The notes: generated by a model not told the origin, from the sequence alone. A stretch of DNA of 64,000 nt from PMNU01 sp035479875 (GCA_035479875.1 DATIIH010000008.1:11743-75742), one strand, 5' to 3'. Counted from the stretch's first letter, positions 52,559-60,955 are shown. Numbers and translations: made by a program.

Positions 52559-52587
52559 ATTATACCGCTTATAAGCGCTAATGTCAA
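52559..52587 (-). promoter_or_regulatory. Consensus sigma70 promoter of the FN3 giant gene
   Basis: On the minus strand TTGACA (52582-52587), exactly 17 nt, then TATAAT (52559-52564): a perfect match to the consensus. The predicted transcription start near 52552 lies only about 20 nt before the TTG start codon, so expression is probably strong and constitutive. Confidence 0.85.
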
Positions 52588-52787
52588 AAATCAGCAGAAA
52601 TTAGTGAAAATCGGCTTGCCGGATATCATTGACGATCTGAACCAGCGCGTTCCTGTTACTCCGAGAAGCGAGTGAAGGATGTGAGATGGTTGGCGACACA
52701 ACCGTGCTAATGTGTTTCACTTTTGCTTGTTGAGCTTTGCAGCAACCTGCTACATATGATAGAGTACACAAAATTAATCGCTAAATC

Positions 52788-53558
52788 ATGTCCTTACGAT
52801 CACCAAGCCAACTGCACACTGTCGAGGGGTATACGCCCAGCACAATTAACCTATCCGACGGAGCTAGGACTACTATCCACGTAGCTCGCTACTCTCGTGA
52901 GACCACCACTGCCAGGGTAGTAAGCTTTATGTCTGCCGTCCGCTTGGCCGATTGGTGCCGAGATAATGCTGTGCCGAATGCCATGTCGGGCGCCTTTTTC
53001 TGGAGACCAGCCGAACGATGCCTAGGAGAAATCTGGGTAAACGGTGTCCGGCACCAGACCGAGCCATTCAGCACTCCTTGGGACAGGATCCGAGGGACAC
53101 TCCATATTATCGACGGCCTCGTCTCGATCGGCGGGCGCAACGAATTTCCCGAACAGCCAAATGGCGACCTGCTACAAGCCGGGCCTTTGCTCGTGCGGCG
53201 CGGCCGTTCAATGGTAGCCGACGGCCAGGACGCCGAAGGCTTTTCGCTAGCAGCCGACCAATTCGATAGCGACATCACAGACGGACGCTACCCAAGAAGC
53301 GCAGTTGGCTGCAACGATGACTGCATCTTTAGCGTGGCGGTCGACGGTCGTGGCCCAGGTGACGCTGGGCTCACTATGGAGGAGTTAGCCGACTGCATGG
53401 TGGCCCTCGGCGCTACGGACGCCCTAAACTTAGATGGCGGCGGCACCGCCACGCTCATCAATGGTGGCGTTATGCGCAACACATCGCGCAATGATGTCTT
53501 AACGACAAACCCTAATGGTCGGCCGGTGCATTCGGCTATAGTATTTTCTAACCTCTAA
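52788..53558 (+). CDS. Phosphodiester glycosidase (NAGPA-like) domain protein
   Basis: A 256-aa protein whose second half has the family's signature ALGATDALNLDGGGTATLIN with VRHQ/NPNGRPVHSAIVF at the end; the first half carries VSFMSAVRLADWCRDNAVPN and AMSGAFFWRP, fitting the same fold. The NAGPA/phosphodiester glycosidase family removes sugars from phosphodiester-linked glycans or acts on exopolysaccharide. No signal peptide is seen, unusual for the family, so it may be cytosolic or leaderless-secreted. Divergent from the FN3 giant with 254 nt between them. Confidence 0.75.
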   Translation: MSLRSPSQLHTVEGYTPSTINLSDGARTTIHVARYSRETTTARVVSFMSAVRLADWCRDNAVPNAMSGAFFWRPAERCLGEIWVNGVRHQTEPFSTPWDRIRGTLHIIDGLVSIGGRNEFPEQPNGDLLQAGPLLVRRGRSMVADGQDAEGFSLAADQFDSDITDGRYPRSAVGCNDDCIFSVAVDGRGPGDAGLTMEELADCMVALGATDALNLDGGGTATLINGGVMRNTSRNDVLTTNPNGRPVHSAIVFSNL

Positions 53559-54007
53559 ATCCCGATCTTATTTTGCCTGTACTGCAAAAAGGTGCCGCGA
53601 CTAATCGACTGGGCCATCCCACTGCCAAGCTTCCGTTTATCTGTTTTAATACGCTCCACGAATACTTTGCTTGCTGGGGTTTTTGCATCGTATTGGAAGC
53701 CCCACAACGTCATCTCAATGAGGACCGGCAGCAGGTCTTTGCCTTTTTGGGCTACCGTATAGACATATTGATTCTTAAGCACCTCGTCGCGGTGCTTTTT
53801 GATGATGCCTGCATCTTCTAGTCTACTTAGCCGATCAGCTAAGATGTTTGTAGCGATGTGCTCTTGCGGAGCAAAATCGCTAAAGCGGGTCCTGTTGTAG
53901 AACATGATGTCCCGAAGTATGAGTAGTGTCCATTTGTCGCCGAAAATGTCGAGTCCAAAACTGACGGGGCAATCCGAGCGGCGTTCATTCTTTCTGGTAG
54001 TCTTCAT
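53555..54007 (-). CDS. HxlR-family transcriptional regulator
   Basis: A 150-aa winged-helix regulator: CPVSFGLDIFGDKWTLLILR (conserved Cys that can sense oxidants and the GDKW motif), MFYNRTRFSDFA, ILADRLSRLEDAGIIKKH and a wing (YVYTVAQKGKDLLPVL). The frame opens at 54043, but that ATG lies in the -35 region of its promoter, so I use ATG 54007. It is divergent from the NTF2-like gene and a 6-3-6 inverted repeat lies between them, overlapping both promoters, so it probably controls both directions. The C-terminal 45 residues are longer than in typical HxlR. Confidence 0.9.
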   Translation of the reverse strand: MKTTRKNERRSDCPVSFGLDIFGDKWTLLILRDIMFYNRTRFSDFAPQEHIATNILADRLSRLEDAGIIKKHRDEVLKNQYVYTVAQKGKDLLPVLIEMTLWGFQYDAKTPASKVFVERIKTDKRKLGSGMAQSISRGTFLQYRQNKIGI

Positions 54008-54018
54008 AGTTTTCCGAA

Positions 54019-54047
54019 AGGATACCATACTTGCAATGTGCAAGCAA
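54019..54047 (-). promoter_or_regulatory. Promoter of the HxlR gene
   Basis: On the minus strand TTGCTT (54042-54047), 17 nt, TATCCT (54019-54024). The spacer contains most of the CTTGCA-ATG-TGCAAG operator, which would allow autorepression. Confidence 0.45.
54030..54044. promoter_or_regulatory. Inverted-repeat operator between hxlR-like and NTF2-like genes
   Basis: CTTGCA-ATG-TGCAAG, a perfect 6-bp inverted repeat with a 3-nt centre. It sits inside the minus promoter and 5 nt upstream of the plus -35 box. Confidence 0.5.
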
Positions 54048-54049
54048 GA

Positions 54050-54078
54050 TTGCTACATTGTGATAAGGTTACTATAAC
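54050..54078 (+). promoter_or_regulatory. Promoter of the NTF2-like gene
   Basis: TTGCTA (54050-54055), 17 nt, TATAAC (54073-54078), followed by TGGGAGG before the ATG at 54094. Confidence 0.65.
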
Positions 54079-54093
54079 TTTGGGAGGACGATT

Positions 54094-54456
54094 ATGACGA
54101 CTAAAGAGACTATCGAAATGTATTTGGATGCAATACATAAAGGCGACTGGGAATCATATGTCGCTGACGACTTTGTGTTTGTGAATAACAATCTCGACAA
54201 AGCAGCCCACGGGAAAGCGGCATACCTGGAAGGTGCGGGCAGATTCTTTAAGGCTACGACTGCGGTTAAGGTTGATCGAATGGTTATAGATGGCGACAAC
54301 GTTGCCCTTGTCGCCCGCTACGACTTGCGCTCACCAAAAGGCGCGGCCGGCGTATGCGATGTTGCCGAGTTTATTACTGTTAAAGACGACAAACTGACTT
54401 CTTCGGCGATCTTTTTTGATACCAAGGCCTTTGCTGAGTTTATGGCACGAGGCTAA
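54094..54456 (+). CDS. NTF2-like (SnoaL/DUF4440-type) protein
   Basis: A 120-aa single-domain protein with the cone-shaped NTF2 pattern: an N-terminal helix (TIEMYLDAIHKGDWESYVAD), ADDFVFVNNN and the closing strands VAEFITVKDDKLTSSAIFFD. The family includes isomerases, polyketide cyclases and small stress proteins; no catalytic pair can be assigned. Divergent from and probably controlled by the HxlR regulator. Good TGGGAGG ribosome site. Confidence 0.82.
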   Translation: MTTKETIEMYLDAIHKGDWESYVADDFVFVNNNLDKAAHGKAAYLEGAGRFFKATTAVKVDRMVIDGDNVALVARYDLRSPKGAAGVCDVAEFITVKDDKLTSSAIFFDTKAFAEFMARG

Positions 54457-54461
54457 ACCCC

Positions 54462-54794
54462 GTGGCATATAACGAAAAACGCACCGAACAAGTGCGCCAA
54501 GCACTCGCCCACATTCCAGACGTTCAAGAACGCAAGATGTTTGGCAGCTTCGGCTTTATGGTGAACGGCAAATTGTGCATTGGCGTTGGTGACCACGAAG
54601 ATCACGTTATGATGGTTCGCGTTGGGCCAGAAGTGTACGAGAAAGCATTACAGAGAAAAGGCGCTCGGCCGGCGATCATGAGGGGGCAGGAGCGCAAAGG
54701 CTATATATTTCTTCTGGAGGAGGCGGTAAAGACACAAGAAGACCTAGATTATTGGGTCGGGCTAGCTCTCGACTTTAATAAAAGACTGAACTGA
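54462..54794 (+). CDS. TfoX N-terminal domain protein
   Basis: A 110-aa protein starting at GTG 5 nt after the preceding stop. It has the fold of the TfoX/Sxy N-terminal domain: QERKMFGSFGFMVNGKLCIG, HVMMVRVGPEVYEKAL and a C-terminal helical WVGLALDFNKR. Full-length TfoX controls competence; single-domain forms such as this are widespread and of unknown role. It overlaps the convergent histidine kinase gene by 33 nt. Confidence 0.85.
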   Translation: MAYNEKRTEQVRQALAHIPDVQERKMFGSFGFMVNGKLCIGVGDHEDHVMMVRVGPEVYEKALQRKGARPAIMRGQERKGYIFLLEEAVKTQEDLDYWVGLALDFNKRLN

Positions 54795-56894
54795 TGCAGT
54801 GGCTTCGCCCATGGGAAGCTCAAGCGTAAAGGTGGTCCCCTTGCCGACTTCGGTGTGGGTCATATCCAGCGTTCCGTGCAAACCCTGCGCTAGCAAGCGC
54901 CCGATGTAGAGCCCCAACCCGGTAGCAGACGTATTGTCGCGCGTGAGAATACTGCCGGTAGCCTGTTGGAATTTGTGAAACAGGAGCTTCTGAGCCTCAG
55001 GCGGGATGCCTCGACCGGGGTCGGTAACGTGAATCCGCATTGTTGCCTTGGCGGTGGGTTCAAAGCTAATAGTGATCGTGCCGGTCTCGGTAAACTTCAC
55101 GGCATTATCGAGCATCGAGGCGAGGATCTGGCGGACTCGGTCGTGATCTGCTACCACCGGCAAGAGCGGCTCTTTAGGGGGTGCTATTCTCAGAGTAAGT
55201 TTCTTGTCGGCCGCAGCCTTTTCGGTGGCGATGATGGCTTCTTTGGCCGTGGCTACGATATCGAACGGAGCGTTTACAAAGGCGATCTTGCCCTGCTCAA
55301 GACTCGACATATCGAGGAAGTCATTGACGATGTCGATAAGGCGGACACTCGCCTCGTACACGTCGTTCACTATACTATGGAGGTCGGGGTCTTTGAGCTG
55401 CTCTTTGTAGTAGTCGAGCATCATATTGGTATTACCGCGGATAGCCGTAAGAGGCGTGCGGAGCTCATGGGAAGCAATAGAGAAGAACTCGTCCCGAGAG
55501 CGTTGCAGGATTCTCTCTTCGGTTTCGTCAGAGAGCAGCACGACAACGCCGCGGGTTTGACCATCGAGCATGATGGGCGACAAGAAGATGTTAAAGAAAG
55601 CCCCCTCAAGAGTTACATCTCTGGCTTCGGCTGGCTTCTTCTGCTCCAAGCAATCCTTGATGTATTTGGCGATATCAAACTGCTCGACGTTATGAAAGAG
55701 TGCCGACATGGTTTCGGGACCTGAGCCGGCACTGGGCGCCTTCAGGAGGCGGCGAGCGGCATCGTTGATGGTGATAACAGTGCCGTCAGTATTGGCCATA
55801 ATAAAACCTTGGCTCAAACCCAGGATTGACGCAATGAGGCGCGCATGAGACTCAAGCAGGCCCGTGGTCATATCATTGAAGGCTGTGGCTAGAGTACCGA
55901 TTTCGTCCTTGGAGTCGACTTGTACGCGCTCGCCCAGGCTCCCATCGCGAATACGCGTGGCGATAGCGGTAAACCGAGTGAGTCGGCGCGATAGTCGGCG
56001 CGGGAAGAACCAGCCCAGCAGTGCCATCGCGATAGCAATAACCACGATGGTGATAATGGTGAGATTGCGCAATTGGAAGACGGGGGCGTATACTTCGGCC
56101 TTATCCATTTTGACGCCAACCGTCCAGCCTGTGCTGTCAATGGTCTTGGTGAGCTGGAGCACCGGATGGTTGCGGTAGTCTTTTGGTGCGCCTTGGCTTG
56201 TGGCATGATAGACAGTCAAGGCCGCGTCGGCGTTAAAACGCACGGGCGTGAGGTATTGCGTTGGCCGACCCGAGCTGGCCGGACCCACGAGGAAGGTCTC
56301 ACCGGTCTTGCCGGTGTCGGTATAGTCGCTCGTAACCTGCAGGTAGCTATCGACCTGGTTTTCAATAATTGCAACCCCGATCTTGTGGCCGTTTTGAAAT
56401 ACGGGTGCTGTTAAGTATTGCCCGAGCACGCCATCAATATCTTTAAAGAATAATGTCACGTCGATGCCGGCCGAACCTTTGGCAAAAACTGGCGTGCCAG
56501 CGTAACTTTTGCCGATGAGCCGTGGGTCGCTTGAGCTGATGACGGCGCCATTCGTATCGAGAATGTGGATGCGTCGCAGGCTTCGATTATCGTGCTGGAA
56601 AGTTGTGAGAACGGCGTTTAACTGCTGGCGGTCAGCCGCCTGATGGGTCTGGTCGTAATGGTCGAGAATAAGGCGCATCTGCTCGCGCAGCGCAAACAGC
56701 GTGATGGTGTCAATATTTTGCGTCGCCACGATATCAATCTTGTCGCTTTGACGTGCGAGCGTATTGCGTAATTGGATCTGAATTTGCTGGTCGAGGGAGC
56801 GCTGCGTGTTGAAATACGAAAAACCGCCTATCGCCAAGGTGGGGATAAGGCCGTTAAAGAGGAATAGTAAAACGAGTTTCTGCGATATTTTCAT
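54762..56894 (-). CDS. Sensor histidine kinase: Cache, HAMP, PAS, HisKA, HATPase
   Basis: A 710-aa membrane kinase. It has TM1 at about 8-28 (VLLFLFNGLIPTLAIGGFSY), an extracytoplasmic dCache sensor (about 30-275, VISSSDPRLIGKSYAGTPVF, QYLTPVRFNADAA), TM2 near 280-300 (ITIVVIAIAMALLGWFFPRR), a HAMP (RIRDGSLGERVQVDSKDEIG), a PAS-like domain (about 355-460), HisKA with the phospho-acceptor His in FFSIASHELRTPLTAIRGN near 477, and HATPase boxes DNAVKFTETG, DPGRGIP and GLGLYIGRLL. No response regulator is adjacent; the nearest gene on this strand is an orphan ligand-binding protein, which could share the stimulus. dCache domains bind small ligands, often amino acids. Confidence 0.93.
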   Translation of the reverse strand: MKISQKLVLLFLFNGLIPTLAIGGFSYFNTQRSLDQQIQIQLRNTLARQSDKIDIVATQNIDTITLFALREQMRLILDHYDQTHQAADRQQLNAVLTTFQHDNRSLRRIHILDTNGAVISSSDPRLIGKSYAGTPVFAKGSAGIDVTLFFKDIDGVLGQYLTAPVFQNGHKIGVAIIENQVDSYLQVTSDYTDTGKTGETFLVGPASSGRPTQYLTPVRFNADAALTVYHATSQGAPKDYRNHPVLQLTKTIDSTGWTVGVKMDKAEVYAPVFQLRNLTIITIVVIAIAMALLGWFFPRRLSRRLTRFTAIATRIRDGSLGERVQVDSKDEIGTLATAFNDMTTGLLESHARLIASILGLSQGFIMANTDGTVITINDAARRLLKAPSAGSGPETMSALFHNVEQFDIAKYIKDCLEQKKPAEARDVTLEGAFFNIFLSPIMLDGQTRGVVVLLSDETEERILQRSRDEFFSIASHELRTPLTAIRGNTNMMLDYYKEQLKDPDLHSIVNDVYEASVRLIDIVNDFLDMSSLEQGKIAFVNAPFDIVATAKEAIIATEKAAADKKLTLRIAPPKEPLLPVVADHDRVRQILASMLDNAVKFTETGTITISFEPTAKATMRIHVTDPGRGIPPEAQKLLFHKFQQATGSILTRDNTSATGLGLYIGRLLAQGLHGTLDMTHTEVGKGTTFTLELPMGEATASVQSFIKVES

Positions 56895-56961
56895 AATGAT
56901 ATAGCAGCTAACGACCCGGGTGAAGCAGTGTAAGCCTCACCCGGGCTGGAACAAACTTTGG

Positions 56962-58179
56962 CTAGTCTTGAGCGACGAATTTGCCGTCTACAACTTTGTA
57001 GATGTTGTAGTTGCCGGCTACATCACCATTGGCGTCAAACTTGATAGTACCAGACACGCCAGCGAAATTCTCCTTGTAGAGAGCACTTTTAATTCCCTCA
57101 CCAGTCGAGGCACCGCCTTCTAGGGCCTTAAAGATAGCCGTGTAGGCATCGTAGGTCTGGGCCGAGTAGATGAGCGGGTCGACTTTGTCGGCGGCCTGCA
57201 CTTGCTCGTAGTAGGCCGGGGTTCCGTCGTTTACGCCTACCACCAACACGCCTTCGGCGGAAGCGGCGGCATCGCTAATGAGCGTGCGGTCTTTGTTGGA
57301 TTCAGATCCGAGGAGCGGCATGGTCATGCCAAGCGTCTTTTTCTTGACCACGATAGCCACGGCTGAGTCCATGGAGCTGGTGGGCATGTAGATAGCGTCG
57401 GGGTTGGCGGCTTGGATCTGCTGGAGAGCGGCCGTAACATCGGTGGTGCCCTTTACGAGGCTTACCGAAGCCACTACATCGCCACCTAATTTTTTGAAGG
57501 CGGCCGCAACACCGTCGTTGAGACCAGTGGCGTACGTCTCATCCGTGTGAAGAATGGCTATCTTGTGGAGCTTGACCTTGTTGTAGAAGTAATCGGCGAC
57601 GAAGTCTGCTTGTAGTGCGTCGCTCGGAACGGTGCGGAAGACATAATCACCGGCAGTGGAGATTGTTGGGTTTGTGGCCGACATGCTGATGATCGGAATG
57701 TGGTGGGCATTGGCGATAGGTGCAGCCGCGAGGGTACCGCCGGAGCAGAGCTCGCCCACCACAGCTACCACGCCTTCAGCCACAAGCTCATTCATGGCTT
57801 TGGCACCCGAAGCTGCATCACAATTGGTGCTCTTTTTGATGACCTCGACGGTAATATTCTCGTTATGCAGAGTTTTCTTAGCCAAATCAAAGCCTTGCTG
57901 AGCCGAAAGCCCACCATTAGTATAGTCGCCACTCAGCGGCACCATGAACCCGATCTTCACGCTGATCGGCTTCGCGGCAGGCTTGGCGTTAGATTGCATA
58001 TACCACCAACCTGCGCCGCCCAGCACGACGACTGCGGCGACTGCGAGGCTTACCCAAAGGCCTTTTTTTGAGCCGCCAGCGGCTGGGCTTGGTTGCTCGG
58101 GTTGAGATTCGGGTACGGGAACGGATGCCGATGTATTCGGCGTGGAAGGGTTTACTTCCATATCTTTAGGGTCTGCCAT
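56962..58179 (-). CDS. Membrane-tethered LivJ-type (Peripla_BP_6) ligand-binding protein
   Basis: A 405-aa protein. Forty residues of Pro/Ser-rich cytoplasmic lead and a single membrane helix (GLWVSLAVAAVVVLGGAGWW) tether a type I periplasmic-binding fold: VKIGFMVPLSGDYTNGGLSA, VVAVVGELCSGGTLAAAPIA, IPIISMSATNPTIS, YVFRTVPSDALQADFVADYF. The fold binds branched-chain amino acids, amides or similar. It is not a lipoprotein, and no permease or ATPase of the transporter is in the window. It lies 67 nt upstream of the histidine kinase on the same strand, so a sensing rather than transport role is possible. Confidence 0.88.
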   Translation of the reverse strand: MADPKDMEVNPSTPNTSASVPVPESQPEQPSPAAGGSKKGLWVSLAVAAVVVLGGAGWWYMQSNAKPAAKPISVKIGFMVPLSGDYTNGGLSAQQGFDLAKKTLHNENITVEVIKKSTNCDAASGAKAMNELVAEGVVAVVGELCSGGTLAAAPIANAHHIPIISMSATNPTISTAGDYVFRTVPSDALQADFVADYFYNKVKLHKIAILHTDETYATGLNDGVAAAFKKLGGDVVASVSLVKGTTDVTAALQQIQAANPDAIYMPTSSMDSAVAIVVKKKTLGMTMPLLGSESNKDRTLISDAAASAEGVLVVGVNDGTPAYYEQVQAADKVDPLIYSAQTYDAYTAIFKALEGGASTGEGIKSALYKENFAGVSGTIKFDANGDVAGNYNIYKVVDGKFVAQD

Positions 58180-58305
58180 AAAGACTCCATTATTAAATTA
58201 ATTACTTATGTAAATTATTATAATGCTCATGCTAAAAAAATAAAGCTTGGGTCAAACCGGCGAGGACTCAAACCCATACAACAAATACGAAACCATGTTA
58301 AAAAC

Positions 58306-58380
58306 AAAAAGACGCCTGCAGGGAGTCACCTTCTTATCTATAGGTCTATCGTAGTGCGCCAATGCAACCTTAGCCGGAAC
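58306..58380 (-). repeat. 75-nt repeated element, copy A
   Basis: Aligns without gaps to 62483-62557, with about 50 of 75 positions identical by my count. The identical blocks are AAAAAG, CTTCTTATCT, GTGCGCCAATGC, ACCTTA and GGAAC (plus-strand sense). On the minus strand it ends in a hairpin (GAC...CCTGCAGG...GTC) and TTTTT, like an intrinsic terminator. It stands in a 263-nt gap with no gene, so it may be the 3' part of a minus-strand small RNA. Confidence 0.5.
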
Positions 58381-58402
58381 TCATACATGGCCCCAAAAAC
58401 TA

Positions 58403-58431
58403 TTGACTACAACGTAACGTCATAGTTTATA
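58403..58431 (+). promoter_or_regulatory. Promoter of the HerA-like gene
   Basis: TTGACT (58403-58408), 17 nt, TTTATA (58426-58431), with an alternative -10 TATAGT at 58428-58433. The ATG at 58443 is only 9-11 nt further on and has no Shine-Dalgarno, so the mRNA is nearly leaderless. Confidence 0.6.
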
Positions 58432-58442
58432 GTAACCCCACT

Positions 58443-60248
58443 ATGGCAAACGCCTATCATTTTGAGTTGTACCTGATGGACGACAACCTACCTGTCGGTC
58501 ACTGGGAAAAGCTATACCGAGCCGTTGCTTCGCATGGCGGTCTGCTCAGCTCATTTGAGCTGACTTTTGTTTGCGTCGATAACGTGGTGCGCTTTTTTGT
58601 AAGCAGCTCGCGCGATATCAGTTCCCTGTCGAATACCATCGAGGGCATGGTCCTAAAACACGCTGAGCTTCCGCCGCTACCAACCGCAGGCAAACGCCAA
58701 TTATTTGTTACGCTGCCGCAGACTAACATCTTAACTACGCGCGAACACTTTCTCATCGCCAAACGCAAAACACTAGAATACGTAACGGTTAGGGTTGATC
58801 CGTTTGGCCTTGCAAAGGTCAGGCTTTACTTCCGTGCTCGTGACGGTTCATGGAGCGTCGCCACAAAGCACCTCGGCCGCCCACCCACACATCTGTTCGC
58901 CATCAATTTTGTCATCAATACGGCGTATCTCAAAAAGCAGGTGCCGCTGTACCTCGATATCGAAAAAGCGCTGAGCGCACTCGACAGCGACCCACTCAAT
59001 GCTTTGTTTTCGGTCGATACCTTCCCCTACTTCGCGCATCCCTACTACCTCAACCTGGCAGGCTATGAGTTTGACAAGCACTCGTTCATCATAGGCTCAA
59101 GCGGCAGTGGTAAGTCTAGACTGATTGAGTTGCTCATTGACCGCTTGCAAAACACCGTTGCGGCCATGAACTACCGCGTCGTCGTTATCGATCCTCACGC
59201 CTCTCTGGAGCAGAACCTACAATATCTGCCTTCGACCAAAGTGGTCAACTTCAGCGGCGAAACCACGCAGCTGTTTCCCAGCGCAACTACCGATATCTCT
59301 GCCGCTACTGAGCTGACCACCACACTTCTTAAGTCTTTGCTGTCCGGGGACGCCAGCCCGCGGCTGGAGCGCGTACTGCGTTTTAGCTTGTATGTACTGT
59401 TCACGGGCCAGTGCATGTCATTGCCGATGCTCAAATCATTTTTAACTGAGCTTAGCATGCGTAATGAACTGCTGCAGCACGTGAGAGGCTTCGTACCCGA
59501 CAATCTCATGTTGTTCTTTGGGTCAGAGTTCAACGAAATTCGCACGCAGCACCACACCGAAGCCCTATCGCCAATCATTGCCCTTATCGAAGAGTTACAG
59601 CTGCAGCCCACGCTACTCACCGAAGCCGATTCTTCACTCCTCAAAACTATCCAAGACAACTTCTTAACCGTGTTCTCTCTAAATAAAATTAGCATGGGCG
59701 ACAAGGTAGTTAAGACCGTGGCCGGCCTGCTCATACAACAAATCTTTCTGCTGGCCCAGGCCCGTGCTTTTGGGCAAAAGGTCATCCTCATAATCGACGA
59801 GGTGTCGGTGGTACAGAATCCTGCCCTGGCATCAATCTTGGCCGAGGCTCGCAAGTTCAACCTAACAGTTATTCTGTCGCAACAATACTTTGGACAGATC
59901 GAAAAAGACTTAAGGGACGCTATTTTGTCGAACGTTCTCAATTACTACGTGTTCCGCGTATCAGAAGAAGATGCTCGGGCGCTCGAAGCCAACCTAACCA
60001 TCGACATCCCCAAAGAGGTTCTGCAGCACATGGCTGAGCGTGGCTTAAAAGAAAGTGATGTCCGTACCAAACTCATGACCGAGCTCCACCCCCGCGAATG
60101 CATCGTGCGGTTAACGGCCAATGGCCATATCTTGCCTGCGGTGCGCGCAAGAACGCGCAACACCACCCAACGCGCGCCAGCGAACAGCCAACCGAACGCC
60201 CAACCCAAGCAGAACTTGCCGACTCAATTTGTTAAAAGGAGACCCTAA
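58443..60248 (+). CDS. HerA/TraD-like AAA+ ATPase (second coupling-type ATPase)
   Basis: A 601-aa protein with no membrane helix. Residues 1-200 form an N-terminal alpha/beta domain; Walker A is SFIIGSSGSGKSRLIELL (about 215-232), followed by YRVVVIDPHAS and Walker B VILIIDEVSVVQNPA near 449, then RKFNLTVILSQQYFGQ and FRVSEEDARALE. The family comprises DNA or protein translocases such as HerA, VirB4 and VirD4. It lacks the membrane anchor of the 18490 gene, so it may work with a soluble partner. The next gene starts 5 nt after it. Confidence 0.85.
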   Translation: MANAYHFELYLMDDNLPVGHWEKLYRAVASHGGLLSSFELTFVCVDNVVRFFVSSSRDISSLSNTIEGMVLKHAELPPLPTAGKRQLFVTLPQTNILTTREHFLIAKRKTLEYVTVRVDPFGLAKVRLYFRARDGSWSVATKHLGRPPTHLFAINFVINTAYLKKQVPLYLDIEKALSALDSDPLNALFSVDTFPYFAHPYYLNLAGYEFDKHSFIIGSSGSGKSRLIELLIDRLQNTVAAMNYRVVVIDPHASLEQNLQYLPSTKVVNFSGETTQLFPSATTDISAATELTTTLLKSLLSGDASPRLERVLRFSLYVLFTGQCMSLPMLKSFLTELSMRNELLQHVRGFVPDNLMLFFGSEFNEIRTQHHTEALSPIIALIEELQLQPTLLTEADSSLLKTIQDNFLTVFSLNKISMGDKVVKTVAGLLIQQIFLLAQARAFGQKVILIIDEVSVVQNPALASILAEARKFNLTVILSQQYFGQIEKDLRDAILSNVLNYYVFRVSEEDARALEANLTIDIPKEVLQHMAERGLKESDVRTKLMTELHPRECIVRLTANGHILPAVRARTRNTTQRAPANSQPNAQPKQNLPTQFVKRRP

Positions 60249-60253
60249 CCAGC

Positions 60254-60955
60254 ATGAAAAACTCACAAGCCCAAAAAATGCTCGACACCACAATCAAACA
60301 AATTGCCGGATTCGACAACACGCTCACTTTGGAGCAATGCAAGCAAAAGTTCGCCTACGACATCGATCTGCCGATTGAGGTCTACGACACCACAACCGGC
60401 GAACCGACGTGGACGGTAACGGCCAATGCTGGAAAATATATGACTCTGCAAAACGTTAGAGACCGAGTAGGTGTTGACGACTGGATGTTGCCCAAACGAG
60501 AAATGAAATCGGCTAACGATATCCTTGCCGCTTGGAGCGAGGTCAACTATGCGACTACCGAACGTCATATAGAATCACTGAATATTGGCGAGTCAGACAC
60601 CATCTATTTTAGCGAAAACGTGTACCGTTCACAGGACGTCACTAAGTGCAAAAACGTTGCGTTTTGCTGCGGCGTTAATACGAGCGAGTACCTCATAGCC
60701 AGCCAACGCTCGGGCGGTTCAACACATTGCATCCGGCTGGAAGATAGCGGTGAATGCTCGAATAGCTTTAATGTGGTTTGGTCGAATAATATTGTGAGCA
60801 GCTTGTTCATACAAGATTCGAGCAATCTCTACGAGTGCATGTTCTGCTCCAAGCTCAAAGATAAGAAGTTCTGCGTTGCTAACATGCAACTAGAAGAAGC
60901 CGAGTATTACCGCTTAAAAGAGCTCGTACTCGCGTGGCTATTTAGTGCGGTCTAG
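60254..60955 (+). CDS. Cys-rich repeat protein partnered with the HerA-like ATPase
   Basis: A 233-aa soluble protein. Its second half has regularly spaced Cys and Ser/Asn in a repetitive pattern (YFSENVYRSQDVTKCKNVAF, CCGVNTSEYLI, SNLYECMFCSKLKDKKFC) that looks like a right-handed beta-helix or zinc-bound solenoid, with a C-terminal helix (QLEEAEYYRLKELVLAW). I recall similar uncharacterised proteins in other CPR genomes but cannot name a function. It starts 5 nt after the ATPase stop and overlaps the convergent MerR gene by 18 nt. Function unknown. Confidence 0.65.
   Translation: MKNSQAQKMLDTTIKQIAGFDNTLTLEQCKQKFAYDIDLPIEVYDTTTGEPTWTVTANAGKYMTLQNVRDRVGVDDWMLPKREMKSANDILAAWSEVNYATTERHIESLNIGESDTIYFSENVYRSQDVTKCKNVAFCCGVNTSEYLIASQRSGGSTHCIRLEDSGECSNSFNVVWSNNIVSSLFIQDSSNLYECMFCSKLKDKKFCVANMQLEEAEYYRLKELVLAWLFSAV

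Noticed and set aside
52755..52760. TATGAT as a promoter for the gene at 52788
   Set aside because: No acceptable -35 box at 16-18 nt; the nearest (TTGAGC) has a 19-nt spacer, so it is too weak to list.
53018..53269. Plus-strand 83-aa Arg/Pro-rich frame
   Set aside because: It lies within the phosphodiester glycosidase gene in another frame, has no ribosome site, and its composition is typical of shadow frames.
58230..58300. Possible degenerate tRNA (T-loop-like GGTTTGAGTCC on the minus strand)
   Set aside because: The flanking bases do not form a T stem and no acceptor or anticodon arm can be drawn.
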